Positions 1 through 6,333 of a stretch of 12,149 nucleotides of DNA are shown piece by piece. The position numbers and the translations under genes were made by a program. The stretch's first letter is position 1, and each line of letters begins with the position of its first letter. The DNA comes from Microbacterium sp. (GTDB lineage: Bacteria > Actinomycetota > Actinomycetes > Actinomycetales > Microbacteriaceae): NCBI GenBank assembly GCA_029267645.1, contig JAJUIM010000030.1, positions 1-12,149 of the forward strand, given 5' to 3'. A model generated the notes under the pieces. That model ran no database searches. It was not told the origin of the DNA and saw only the letters and a list, made by a program, of their open reading frames with translations.

Positions 1-194
1 AGGCGCCCCGCCGCGGGTCGCGCCGCGAGCCACGCGCCGCCCGCGCGGCGATCCTGCACGCCGATGACGCCCGGCAGCTCCGGCCACGATTCGCCGAGCG
101 GATTCCACGCACGGTTCGGATCTTCATCGCGCACGGCGAGGAGCGAGATCGCGTCGGACGGGGACTCGGGGATGCGGAGGATTGCGGTGCACAT
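1..194 (-). CDS. NRDE/TANGO2-family protein, 5' part only
   Basis: This is the N-terminal 64 residues of a gene that runs off the left edge. It begins MCTAILRIPE and continues with an AVRDED segment near residue 22 and a VIGVQDRRAGGAWLAARP segment near residues 46-63. These match the NRDE (Asn-Arg-Asp-Glu) family, related to eukaryotic TANGO2, whose members begin Met-Cys-Thr and carry a GG-T/A-WLG-type motif. The invariant Cys2, thought to be an N-terminal nucleophile after Met removal, fixes the start at 194. The first Asn of the NRDE signature is Val here (VRDE). The biochemical role of bacterial members is not settled; a hydrolase-like activity is an inference from the fold. It is divergent from coaBC with a 66-base gap and has only a weak ribosome binding site. 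Identification rests on motif recall and a partial sequence. Confidence 0.75.
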   Translation of the reverse strand, partial: MCTAILRIPESPSDAISLLAVRDEDPNRAWNPLGESWPELPGVIGVQDRRAGGAWLAARPAAGR

Positions 195-260
195 GTCGAT
201 CCCGATCAGCGTAGATCCCACCCCTGACAAACGATCGCGGAAGGCTGACAGGATGGAGCC

Positions 261-1469
261 ATGTTCGTCGTCGTGGGTGTGACAGGCGGCATCGCCGCAT
301 ACAAGACCGTTCAGCTCGTGCGTCTCCTCGTGAAGGACGGGCACGAGGTGCACGTGATCCCGACCGACGACGCGCTGCGCTTCGTCGGCCGCCCCACGTG
401 GGAGGCGATCAGCCGCCACCCCGTCACGACGAGCGTGCACGACGACGTCGCGCAGGTGCGCCACGTCGCGCTCGGCCAGCAGGCCGACCTCGTGATCGTC
501 GCCCCCGCCACGGCCAACACGATCGCGTCGATGGCGGCAGGCCTCGCGGGCGACCTCCTCGGCACGACGCTGCTCGCGACGACGGCGCCCGTCGTGATCG
601 CCCCCGCCATGCACACCGAGATGTGGCAGCACCCTGCGACGCAGGCCAACATCGACACCCTCACGACGCGCGGCGTGCGCATGGTCGGGCCGGTCTCGGG
701 CGAGCTGACGGGCGGCGACGCCGGGCCCGGGCGCATGGCCGAGCCCGAGCAGATCCACGAGGCCGCCCTGCGGGAGCTCCGAGAGCGCACGGGCGGCGAC
801 CTGCGCGGCTCCTGGCTCGTGACGGCGGGCGGCACGCGCGAGCCGCTGGATCCCGTGCGCTTCATCGGCAACCGCTCGAGCGGCAGGCAGGGCGTCGAGG
901 TCGCACGCGCCGCGGCCCGCCGGGGCGCCGACGTGACGCTCCTCGCCGCGAACGTGAGCGACGCGATCCTGGCCTCCGTCGCGGGGGATCCGCGGATCCG
1001 CGTCGTCGAGGTGTCGACGACCGACGAGCTCGAGCGCGCCGCGACGGAGCACGCGGCGGAAGCCGACGTCGTCGTCATGGCGGCTGCGGTCGCCGACTAC
1101 CGCCTGCCCGACGTCGCCGACGTCAAGCTGCGCAAGGAGGAGCGCGGCGGCACGCTCACGCTCGAGCTCGTCGAGACGCCCGACATCCTCGCGGGCCTCG
1201 TCGCCTCGCGTCGCGCGGGCCAGACGATCGTGGGCTTCGCTGCCGAGACGCCGGGCGACGACGCGACGCTCGTGGAGCGCGCCGTCGCCAAGCGCCGCCG
1301 CAAGGGCGCAGATCTGCTCGCGGCGAACGAGGTCGGCTGGGGCAAGGGCTTCGACCGCGACGAGAACCACCTCGTCGTGATCGACGCGTCCGACGCCGTC
1401 GTCGCCGAGGCCGAGGGATCCAAGCGCGAGACCGCCGACGCCCTCGTCGACGCGATCGCGCGCCGCTGA
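261..1469 (+). CDS. coaBC: Bifunctional phosphopantothenoylcysteine decarboxylase / phosphopantothenate-cysteine ligase (CoaBC)
   Basis: Catalyses two steps of coenzyme A synthesis in the cytoplasm: ligation of 4'-phosphopantothenate to cysteine (CoaB) and FMN-dependent decarboxylation to 4'-phosphopantetheine (CoaC). At 402 residues it has the usual fused length. The N-terminal CoaC half shows VTGGIAAYK (residues 7-15), the active-site His at about 68 (VRHVAL), APAMHTEMW (114-122, the actinobacterial form of PxMNxxMW) and the substrate-flap region GDAGPGRMAE (152-161), which lacks the Cys seen in the E. coli enzyme. The CoaB half starts near residue 184 with VTAGGTREPLDPVRFIGNRSSG, then AAAVADYRL (274-282), VKLRK (288-292) and VGFAAET (324-330). 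The ATG is preceded by GGAG at 255-258. The next gene lies 164 bases downstream, so it is probably not tightly coupled. Very high certainty of family and function. Confidence 0.97.
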   Translation: MFVVVGVTGGIAAYKTVQLVRLLVKDGHEVHVIPTDDALRFVGRPTWEAISRHPVTTSVHDDVAQVRHVALGQQADLVIVAPATANTIASMAAGLAGDLLGTTLLATTAPVVIAPAMHTEMWQHPATQANIDTLTTRGVRMVGPVSGELTGGDAGPGRMAEPEQIHEAALRELRERTGGDLRGSWLVTAGGTREPLDPVRFIGNRSSGRQGVEVARAAARRGADVTLLAANVSDAILASVAGDPRIRVVEVSTTDELERAATEHAAEADVVVMAAAVADYRLPDVADVKLRKEERGGTLTLELVETPDILAGLVASRRAGQTIVGFAAETPGDDATLVERAVAKRRRKGADLLAANEVGWGKGFDRDENHLVVIDASDAVVAEAEGSKRETADALVDAIARR

Positions 1470-1553
1470 CGGATCGGCCGCATCGCGCGGGGTGGGCGAC
1501 GGTGGCGCGTGCGTGGCGCCGCTTTGGCGAGGGGCTGGCGTTTGGGCGAGCGT

Positions 1554-1586
1554 CTGACGGATCGGGCCAAAACGTCCGATCGTCGG
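1554..1586. repeat. Bulged-G hairpin, copy 1 of an intergenic repeat
   Basis: CTGACGGATCGG (1554-1565) pairs with CCGATCGTCGG (1576-1586) around a 10-base loop, leaving one unpaired G at 1560 and one T-G wobble (1555-1585). The surrounding 40-odd bases align with the element at 2203-2265, including the same bulged G. A further copy of only the left arm (CTGACGGATCGGCC, 1466-1479) overlaps the coaBC stop codon. It may act as a terminator or mRNA 3'-end structure for coaBC; no T-tract follows. Confidence 0.6.
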
Positions 1587-1633
1587 CGAAATCCCCGTAC
1601 CCCGCGAAGGGCATGCGCGAGTAGGGTCGTGAC

Positions 1634-2206
1634 ATGGACAGCTGGGCGGCGCAGCCGACTGTGGACGACGAGACGATCCGCGCGAAGACGGGCCGCGGCT
1701 GGGATGCCTGGGCGGAGGCGATCGACGCCGGGCCCGGACGCGGCGCGGGGCACACGGCGATCGCGGCCTGGGTCGCGGAGCAGGGCGTCGATGCGTGGTG
1801 GGCGCAGAACGTGACGGTCGGCTACGAGCGGATCCGCGGGCTGCGGCTGCCGGGACAGATGCCCGACGGCACGTTCACGATCTCGCGCGTGCGCACGCTC
1901 GAGGCAACGGCCGACGAGATCCGCGCCGTGGTGCTCGACGACGACGCCCGCGCAAGGCTGCTGGGCGAGGTCGCGACGACGCTGCGCTCGAAGCCCGCCG
2001 CCAAGAACCTGCGGTTCGACGCGTCGATCGGGGGAGCGTCCGTCGGCATCGTGGCGTTCGCAGCGGATCCCGTGGGCGAGCGCACCCGCCTCGGCGTCAC
2101 GCACGAGAAGCTGCCGACCCCCGAGGAGGCCGAGCGCTGGAAGGCCCACTGGGCCGCGTGGCTCGAGGGGCTGGATCCCCGCGCCTTCGCGTCGCCGACC
2201 ATCTGA
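1634..2206 (+). CDS. DUF4287 / SRPBCC-like small protein
   Basis: A 190-residue cytoplasmic protein without signal peptide or membrane segment. The first 75 residues (IRAKTGRGWDAWAEAIDA near 15-32, HTAIAAWV at 40-47, GVDAWWAQNVTVGYERIRG at 51-69) resemble the DUF4287 domain found in many actinobacteria, alone or ahead of an AHSA1-like SRPBCC domain. The rest (TFTISRVRTLEATADEIRA, RFDASIGGASVGIVAF, RLGVTHEKLPTPEEAERWKAHW split across about 80-173) looks like a short SRPBCC domain ending in the usual HE-LP-AE-WK-W helix. SRPBCC proteins bind hydrophobic ligands, but no ligand or reaction can be assigned. The ATG at 1634 has AGGG at 1623-1626, seven bases upstream. It is convergent with the ROK gene and seems to be a single-gene unit. 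Family call is from motif recall. Confidence 0.8.
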   Translation: MDSWAAQPTVDDETIRAKTGRGWDAWAEAIDAGPGRGAGHTAIAAWVAEQGVDAWWAQNVTVGYERIRGLRLPGQMPDGTFTISRVRTLEATADEIRAVVLDDDARARLLGEVATTLRSKPAAKNLRFDASIGGASVGIVAFAADPVGERTRLGVTHEKLPTPEEAERWKAHWAAWLEGLDPRAFASPTI

Positions 2207-2265
2207 CGATTCGCTGGCCGCCTGACGGATCCGGCCAGATCGTCAGACCGCGGGCGAATCGTCAG
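2203..2265. terminator. Two-tier inverted repeat between convergent genes (repeat copy 2)
   Basis: A perfect 12-bp inverted repeat, CTGACGATTCGC (2203-2214) with GCGAATCGTCAG (2254-2265), encloses a second hairpin, CTGACGGATC (2222-2231) with GATCGTCAG (2238-2246), which has one bulged G (2228) and the 6-base loop CGGCCA. A four-pair segment (CCGC 2218-2221 with GCGG 2250-2253) links the tiers. The left outer arm overlaps the stop codon of the DUF4287 gene; the ROK gene ends at 2288 on the other strand. The placement suggests a bidirectional terminator, although neither side has a T-tract. Its core matches the hairpin at 1554-1586. Confidence 0.65.
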
Positions 2266-2287
2266 GCGCTGGGCGAACTCGCGAGCC

Positions 2288-3472
2288 TCACGCCGTGGGC
2301 GCGAGGCTCGTCGAGACGACGCGGGGCGACAGGGCGTGCTCGATCGCGAGGATCCCGGCGCCGATGACGGCGGCCTCGGCGCCCGCCGTCGACTGCACGA
2401 CCGCGAGACGCTCGGTCGCGAGCGGCATCGACCGCGTGTAGACGACCTCGCGCACGCCCGCGATGAGGTGCTCGCCGACGCGCGCCATGGATCCGCCGAT
2501 CGCGATGACCGACGGGTTCAGCAGGCTCACCGACGCCGACAGCACCTCGCCGATGTCGCGCCCCGCCTGCCGCACGGCCTGGATCGCCGTGAGGTCGCCG
2601 CGCTTGACGAGGTCGACGACGTCGGATCCGCTCTGGGCGTCGAGCCCCGCCTCGCGCAGCGAGCGCGCGATCGCCGTGCCCGACGCGAGCGCCTCGAGGC
2701 ACCCCGTGTTGCCGCAGGTGCAGGGCGCGTCGCCGCCGCGCGCGACGCGCACGTGGCCGATGTCGCCCGCGCTGCCGCGGGATCCGCGCTGTAGGTGGCC
2801 GTCGGAGATGATGCCGGATCCGATGCCCGTCGCGACCTTGACGAACATGAGGTGGTCGACGTCGTGCCAGGCGACGGCGCGCTCGCCGAGCGCCGAGATG
2901 TTCACGTCGTTGTCGACGAGCACGGGCACGTCGAAGTGCTCGCGCATCCAGCCCGGCACGTCGAAGCGATCCCAGCCCGGCATGATCGGCGGGTTGAAGG
3001 GGCGGCCGGTCGAGAACTCGACGGGTCCGGGCAGCCCGATGCCCACCGCCGCGACGTCGGATTCGGCGCGGCCGATCTCGGCGAGCAGCGCGCGGGCGCT
3101 CTCGGCGAGCCAGCTGAGCACGACGTCGGGGCCCTGCGCGATCGCGACGGGCTCGGCGCGCTCGACGAGGACCGCGCCCGTGAGGTCGGAGAGCGCGACG
3201 GTCGCGTGCGAGGCGCCGAGGTCGGCCGCGACGACGAGGCGTGCGGCCGGGTTCAGCGCGAACTGCGAGGGAGGGCGCCCACCCGTCGAGACGCCGTCGC
3301 CGACGGGCACGATGAGGCCCATGCGCATGAGCATGTCGACGCGCGTCGCGATCGTGGATCGCGCGAGCCCCGTCTGCTTCGCGAGCTCGGCCCGCGTGCG
3401 GGGCGCGCCGTCGCGCAGCAGCTGGAAGAGCCCCGAGACGCTCCCGCGGTCGTCCGCTGAGATCTCCGGCAC
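2288..3472 (-). CDS. ROK-family transcriptional repressor (NagC/XylR type)
   Basis: A 394-residue DNA-binding sugar sensor. Residues about 12-58 form a winged helix-turn-helix (RAELAKQTGLARSTIATRVD, about 27-46). The ROK domain follows: phosphate-binding ADLGAS (83-88), GIGLPGP (144-150), VDNDVN (186-191), TGIGSGI (215-221), GDIGH (236-240) and the zinc motif CTCGNTGC (Cys251, Cys253, Cys258). An HTH plus ROK domain marks regulators rather than sugar kinases. It is the last gene of the minus-strand arm, 88 bases after the permease, so it most likely controls this transporter and catabolic locus, with the imported sugar or a metabolite as effector (inference). The GTG start at 3472 is fixed by a strong AGGAGG at 3483-3478, five bases upstream. 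TAACAT within the gap before it could be a -10 for an independent promoter, but this is weak. Confidence 0.93.
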   Translation of the reverse strand: MPEISADDRGSVSGLFQLLRDGAPRTRAELAKQTGLARSTIATRVDMLMRMGLIVPVGDGVSTGGRPPSQFALNPAARLVVAADLGASHATVALSDLTGAVLVERAEPVAIAQGPDVVLSWLAESARALLAEIGRAESDVAAVGIGLPGPVEFSTGRPFNPPIMPGWDRFDVPGWMREHFDVPVLVDNDVNISALGERAVAWHDVDHLMFVKVATGIGSGIISDGHLQRGSRGSAGDIGHVRVARGGDAPCTCGNTGCLEALASGTAIARSLREAGLDAQSGSDVVDLVKRGDLTAIQAVRQAGRDIGEVLSASVSLLNPSVIAIGGSMARVGEHLIAGVREVVYTRSMPLATERLAVVQSTAGAEAAVIGAGILAIEHALSPRVVSTSLAPTA

Positions 3473-3560
3473 GGCGGCCTCCTGTTCGCTGGGGTGGGCG
3501 GCGTCATCGCTTTCGGCGACAAGCTGCCATGTTACGCACGCTCGGAAGCGGAAGCCCGGA

Positions 3561-4577
3561 TCACCGCCCAGGCTTCGCCGCGAAGCGCTGCTGCAGCAGG
3601 ACCGCGATGACGATGATGACCCCCTTCGCGATCGCCTGCACCGACGACGAGAGGTTGTTCTGCACGAACACGTTGCCGAGCGTCGCGAAGATGAGCACGC
3701 CGAAGACGGTGCCCGTCATGGTGCCGCGCCCGCCCGCGAGCAGGGTGCCGCCCACGACGACCGCGGCGATCGCGTCGAGCTCGTAGAGCAGACCGTGCGT
3801 CGACGTGCCCGCCGTCGTGCGGCCGAGCATCATGACCGCCGCGATGCCCGCGCACAGCCCCGACAGCGCGTAGAGCCACATCGTGTGGCGCTTGACGCGG
3901 ATGCCGCTCAGCCGCGCCGCCTCGGGGTTGCCGCCGATCGCGACGGTGCGCCTGCCGAAGGTCGTGCGGTTGAGGATGAACCAGCCCGCGAGTGCGACGA
4001 TCGCGAAGATCCAGATGAGCACGTCGACGCCAAGCAGGTCGACGTTGAGCGCCCGCTTGAACCCGGGATCCGAGATCACGAGCGTGCGGTTGGCGGCGAG
4101 CACCTCGGCGAGGCCGCGCGCGCCGACCATCATCGCGAGGGTCGCCATGAACGCGGCGACCCTGCCGTAGGCCACGACGATGCCGTTGATGAGGCCAGCG
4201 ACGAGGCCCGTCGCGAGCGCGATGACGACCATGACGAGCCAGTGGCTCTGCTCGACGACGTCCTGCACCGCCGCGATCGTGGCCGCGACCGAGGCGAGGC
4301 CCATGACCGATCCGACCGACAGGTCGATGCCGCTCGAGATGATGACGAACGTCATGCCGACCGCGATGACGCGGATGACTGACGCCTGCCGCAGGATCGT
4401 GAGCGCGTTGTTGAGGTTCGCGAACGTGTCGGGCGCCGTCGCGATGCCGACCACGACGATCAGCAGCAGGGCGACGACGAGGCCCAGGTTGCGCCCGACG
4501 GATCCCGACAGGATGCGGTTCACCGCGGACGGCCGCGAGGCTCGCGGGGTGGGAGGTGCGGAGGTCTGCGTGCTCAC
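3561..4577 (-). CDS. Ribose-type sugar ABC transporter permease (RbsC family)
   Basis: A 338-residue integral membrane protein of the BPD_transp_2 family, forming the channel of a carbohydrate importer. A short Pro/Ser/Thr-rich cytoplasmic N-terminus (residues 1-30) is followed by about eight to ten hydrophobic segments, the first near 31-50 (LGLVVALLLIVVVGIAT). Family signatures are SSGIDLSVGSV (about 80-90), GRVAAFMATLAMM, GGNPEAARLSGI and LDAIAAVVVGGTLLAGGRGT near the C-terminus. The GTG start at 4577 overlaps the ATPase stop codon by four bases (GTGA), indicating translational coupling, with AAAGGA lying inside the last ATPase codons. A second permease is absent, consistent with a homodimeric channel as in ribose systems. 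The substrate cannot be read from the sequence. Confidence 0.95.
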   Translation of the reverse strand: MSTQTSAPPTPRASRPSAVNRILSGSVGRNLGLVVALLLIVVVGIATAPDTFANLNNALTILRQASVIRVIAVGMTFVIISSGIDLSVGSVMGLASVAATIAAVQDVVEQSHWLVMVVIALATGLVAGLINGIVVAYGRVAAFMATLAMMVGARGLAEVLAANRTLVISDPGFKRALNVDLLGVDVLIWIFAIVALAGWFILNRTTFGRRTVAIGGNPEAARLSGIRVKRHTMWLYALSGLCAGIAAVMMLGRTTAGTSTHGLLYELDAIAAVVVGGTLLAGGRGTMTGTVFGVLIFATLGNVFVQNNLSSSVQAIAKGVIIVIAVLLQQRFAAKPGR

Positions 4578-6094
4578 GCTGCGGTTCCTTTCATGACGAG
4601 ATCGAGCACGCCGTGCTCATCGATCTCGGACGAGTCGACGGAGGAGAGGAGGCGGCCGTCGCCGATGACGAGCACGGTGTCGGCGAGGCCGAGCACCTCT
4701 TCGATCTCGCTCGAGACGACGACGATCGCGTGCCCCGCGTCGGCGAGACGGCGGATGAGGGCGTAGATCTCGGCGCGCGCGCCGACGTCGACGCCGCGCG
4801 TCGGCTCGTCGAGCAGCAGGATCCGAGCGCCGTGCACGAGCCAGCGGGCGAGCAGGATCTTCTGCTGGTTGCCGCCCGACAGCGTGCCCGCGGCGCGCGA
4901 GGAGTCGGCCGGGCGCAGCTCGAGCGCCGCGATCTGTTCGTCGGCGACGCGGCGCTCGGCCGCCTCGTCGAGGATCCCGCCCCGGGCCGTGGCCGCGAAC
5001 GACGACAGCGTCACGTTGCGGTAGATGGGCTCATCGAGGATGAGCCCCTGCGACTTGCGCTCCTCGGGGCTCAGGCCGAGGCCGGCGTCGACGGCGGCCG
5101 CGACGGATCCGCGCGGCAGGCGCCTCCCGTCGACCGACACCGTGCCGCTCGTGGCCCGCCGCGCGCCGTACACGGTCTCGAGGATCTCGGATCGCCCCGA
5201 GCCGACGAGCCCCGCGAGCCCGAGGATCTCGCCCGCGCGCACGCGGAACGACACGTCGTGGAAGACGCCGTCGAGCGAGAGGCCGTCGACGTCGAGCAGC
5301 ACGGAGGCATCGGCGGGCACGCCGGGCCGCGTGGGGAAGACGTTGGTGACGGCGCGCCCCGTCATGTGGCGGATGAGCTCGTCGGTCGGCGTCGTCGCGA
5401 CGTCGAGGCCGCTCGCGGTCGAGGCGCCGTCCTTCAGCACCGTGATCCTGTCGCCGATGCGGCGGATCTCCTCGAGGCGATGCGTGATGTAGATCACGGC
5501 GATGCCCTGCGCCGTGAGCTCGCCGATGACGCGGAAGAGGTTCGCGACCTCCTCGGTGTCGAGCACGGCCGACGGCTCGTCCATGATGATGAGCCGCGTG
5601 TCGTGCGAGAGAGCGCGCGCCATGCTGACGATCTGCTTCTCGGCGGCGCTCAGCGACCCGACCTCGGTGTGCGGGGAAAGGGATCCGTGGCCCAGTCGCG
5701 CGAGCAGCTCGCGCGTCGTCGCGGCCTGCTCGGCGCGGCGCGTGACGCCCGCGCGCTCGAGCTCGTGGCCCAGGAAGATGTTCTCGGCGATCGTGAGGCC
5801 GTCGATGACGTCGAGCTCCTGGTACATCGTGGCGATGCCGAGGTCGATCGCGGCCTGCGGTGACGGAATCGTGACGGGCTCGCCGCGCCAGAGGGTCTCT
5901 CCCGCGTCGGGCGCGTGCACGCCCGCGAGCACCTTGATGAGCGTCGACTTGCCGGCGCCGTTCTGGCCGAGGAGGCAGTGCACCTCGCCCGGAAGCACCT
6001 CGAGGTCGACGCCGCGCAGCGCGGCGACTGGTCCGAAACTCTTGGTCACGCCGCGCATGGACAGAAGTGTCGACGAGTGGTCATCTTTGATCAC
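4574..6094 (-). CDS. Sugar ABC transporter double ATPase (RbsA/MglA family)
   Basis: A 506-residue cytoplasmic protein with two fused ABC domains that powers carbohydrate import. Domain 1 has Walker A LGQNGAGKST (about 43-51), a degenerate signature SLSAAEKQ (about 147-154) and Walker B LIIMDEPSA (168-176). Domain 2 has the degenerate P-loop GLAGLVGSGRSE usual in this class (about 291-302), signature LSGGNQQ (404-410) and LLLDEPTRGVDVG (about 425-437). The frame is open back to 6199, but homology begins only near LLSMRGVTKSFG, so I chose the GTG at 6094. That GTG lies exactly six bases after a good -10 (TATGTT, 6106-6101) and has no Shine-Dalgarno sequence, suggesting a leaderless transcript. 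The ATG at 6058 is the alternative. It starts the minus-strand arm ATPase-permease-ROK, divergent from the binding-protein gene. Confidence 0.95.
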   Translation of the reverse strand: MIKDDHSSTLLSMRGVTKSFGPVAALRGVDLEVLPGEVHCLLGQNGAGKSTLIKVLAGVHAPDAGETLWRGEPVTIPSPQAAIDLGIATMYQELDVIDGLTIAENIFLGHELERAGVTRRAEQAATTRELLARLGHGSLSPHTEVGSLSAAEKQIVSMARALSHDTRLIIMDEPSAVLDTEEVANLFRVIGELTAQGIAVIYITHRLEEIRRIGDRITVLKDGASTASGLDVATTPTDELIRHMTGRAVTNVFPTRPGVPADASVLLDVDGLSLDGVFHDVSFRVRAGEILGLAGLVGSGRSEILETVYGARRATSGTVSVDGRRLPRGSVAAAVDAGLGLSPEERKSQGLILDEPIYRNVTLSSFAATARGGILDEAAERRVADEQIAALELRPADSSRAAGTLSGGNQQKILLARWLVHGARILLLDEPTRGVDVGARAEIYALIRRLADAGHAIVVVSSEIEEVLGLADTVLVIGDGRLLSSVDSSEIDEHGVLDLVMKGTAA

Positions 6095-6129
6095 GCGGCG
6101 AACATAACATGCGATCTCTCGACATGGAA
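6095..6129 (-). promoter_or_regulatory. Promoter for the ATPase-permease-ROK operon
   Basis: On the minus strand, TTCCAT (6129-6124) and TATGTT (6106-6101) are separated by 17 bases. Six bases (CGCCGC) separate the -10 from the GTG at 6094, which places the expected transcription start on the start codon itself. The spacer holds a near-palindrome, ATG-CGA-TCTC-TCG-A-CAT (6109-6125, one unpaired A), which could be a repressor site. Found by eye; moderate support. Confidence 0.5.
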
Positions 6130-6201
6130 GGAAGTCGCTCGGATCGCATCTGCGGCGCCCGATCCCTGAGCACGTGCGAGAAACGCGAGGCCGCGGCACT
6201 T

Positions 6202-6231
6202 TTCACACGAATCAGACAAAAGCTGTACAGT
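6202..6231 (+). promoter_or_regulatory. Promoter for the binding protein-dehydrogenase-isomerase operon
   Basis: TTCACA (6202-6207; five of six to the -35 consensus) and TACAGT (6226-6231; four of six to the -10) are 18 bases apart, predicting a start near 6238 and a leader of about 95 bases. The spacer and flanks carry a partial inverted repeat (CTTTT 6199-6203, AAAAG 6218-6222) that may be an operator for the ROK protein; this is weak. The leader ends with a strong AAGGAGGA (6323-6330) just before the ATG. Confidence 0.5.
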
Positions 6232-6333
6232 GGGCCGCGCCCCTGCTAGCGTCGGTCCCGTCGATGAGGACAGCGCGCCCGGTGCGAGCCGGCGCCCGAG
6301 TCGGCGTCACCTGCACACATTCAAGGAGGAATC

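Noticed and set aside
398..1624. A 408-residue frame overlapping coaBC
   Set aside because: Extremely Arg-rich translation and complete overlap with an unmistakable CoaBC reading frame.
1470..1633. Possible small RNA or mobile element in the coaBC-DUF4287 gap
   Set aside because: Apart from the hairpin repeat I saw no promoter, terminal repeats or target duplication to support either.
2463..4382. A 639-residue open frame antisense to the ROK and permease genes
   Set aside because: Both underlying genes are clear homologues on the other strand; the antisense product is Arg/Asp/His-rich low-complexity sequence, a normal by-product of high GC.
5025..5492. Possible inactive second ATP site in the ABC ATPase
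   Set aside because: The P-loop lacking the usual GKST in domain 2 is normal for RbsA/MglA-class proteins, not a defect.
4556..5863. A 435-residue frame antisense to the ABC ATPase
   Set aside because: Composition typical of a GC-rich shadow, with no family motif, while the opposite strand has all Walker and signature motifs.
6095..6199. N-terminal extension of the ABC ATPase from a GTG at 6199
   Set aside because: The added 35 residues do not resemble the family and the region contains the likely promoter.
6238..6333. Possible riboswitch in the binding-protein leader
   Set aside because: The leader of about 95 bases shows no recognised riboswitch core, and sugar importers of this type are normally controlled by protein regulators.
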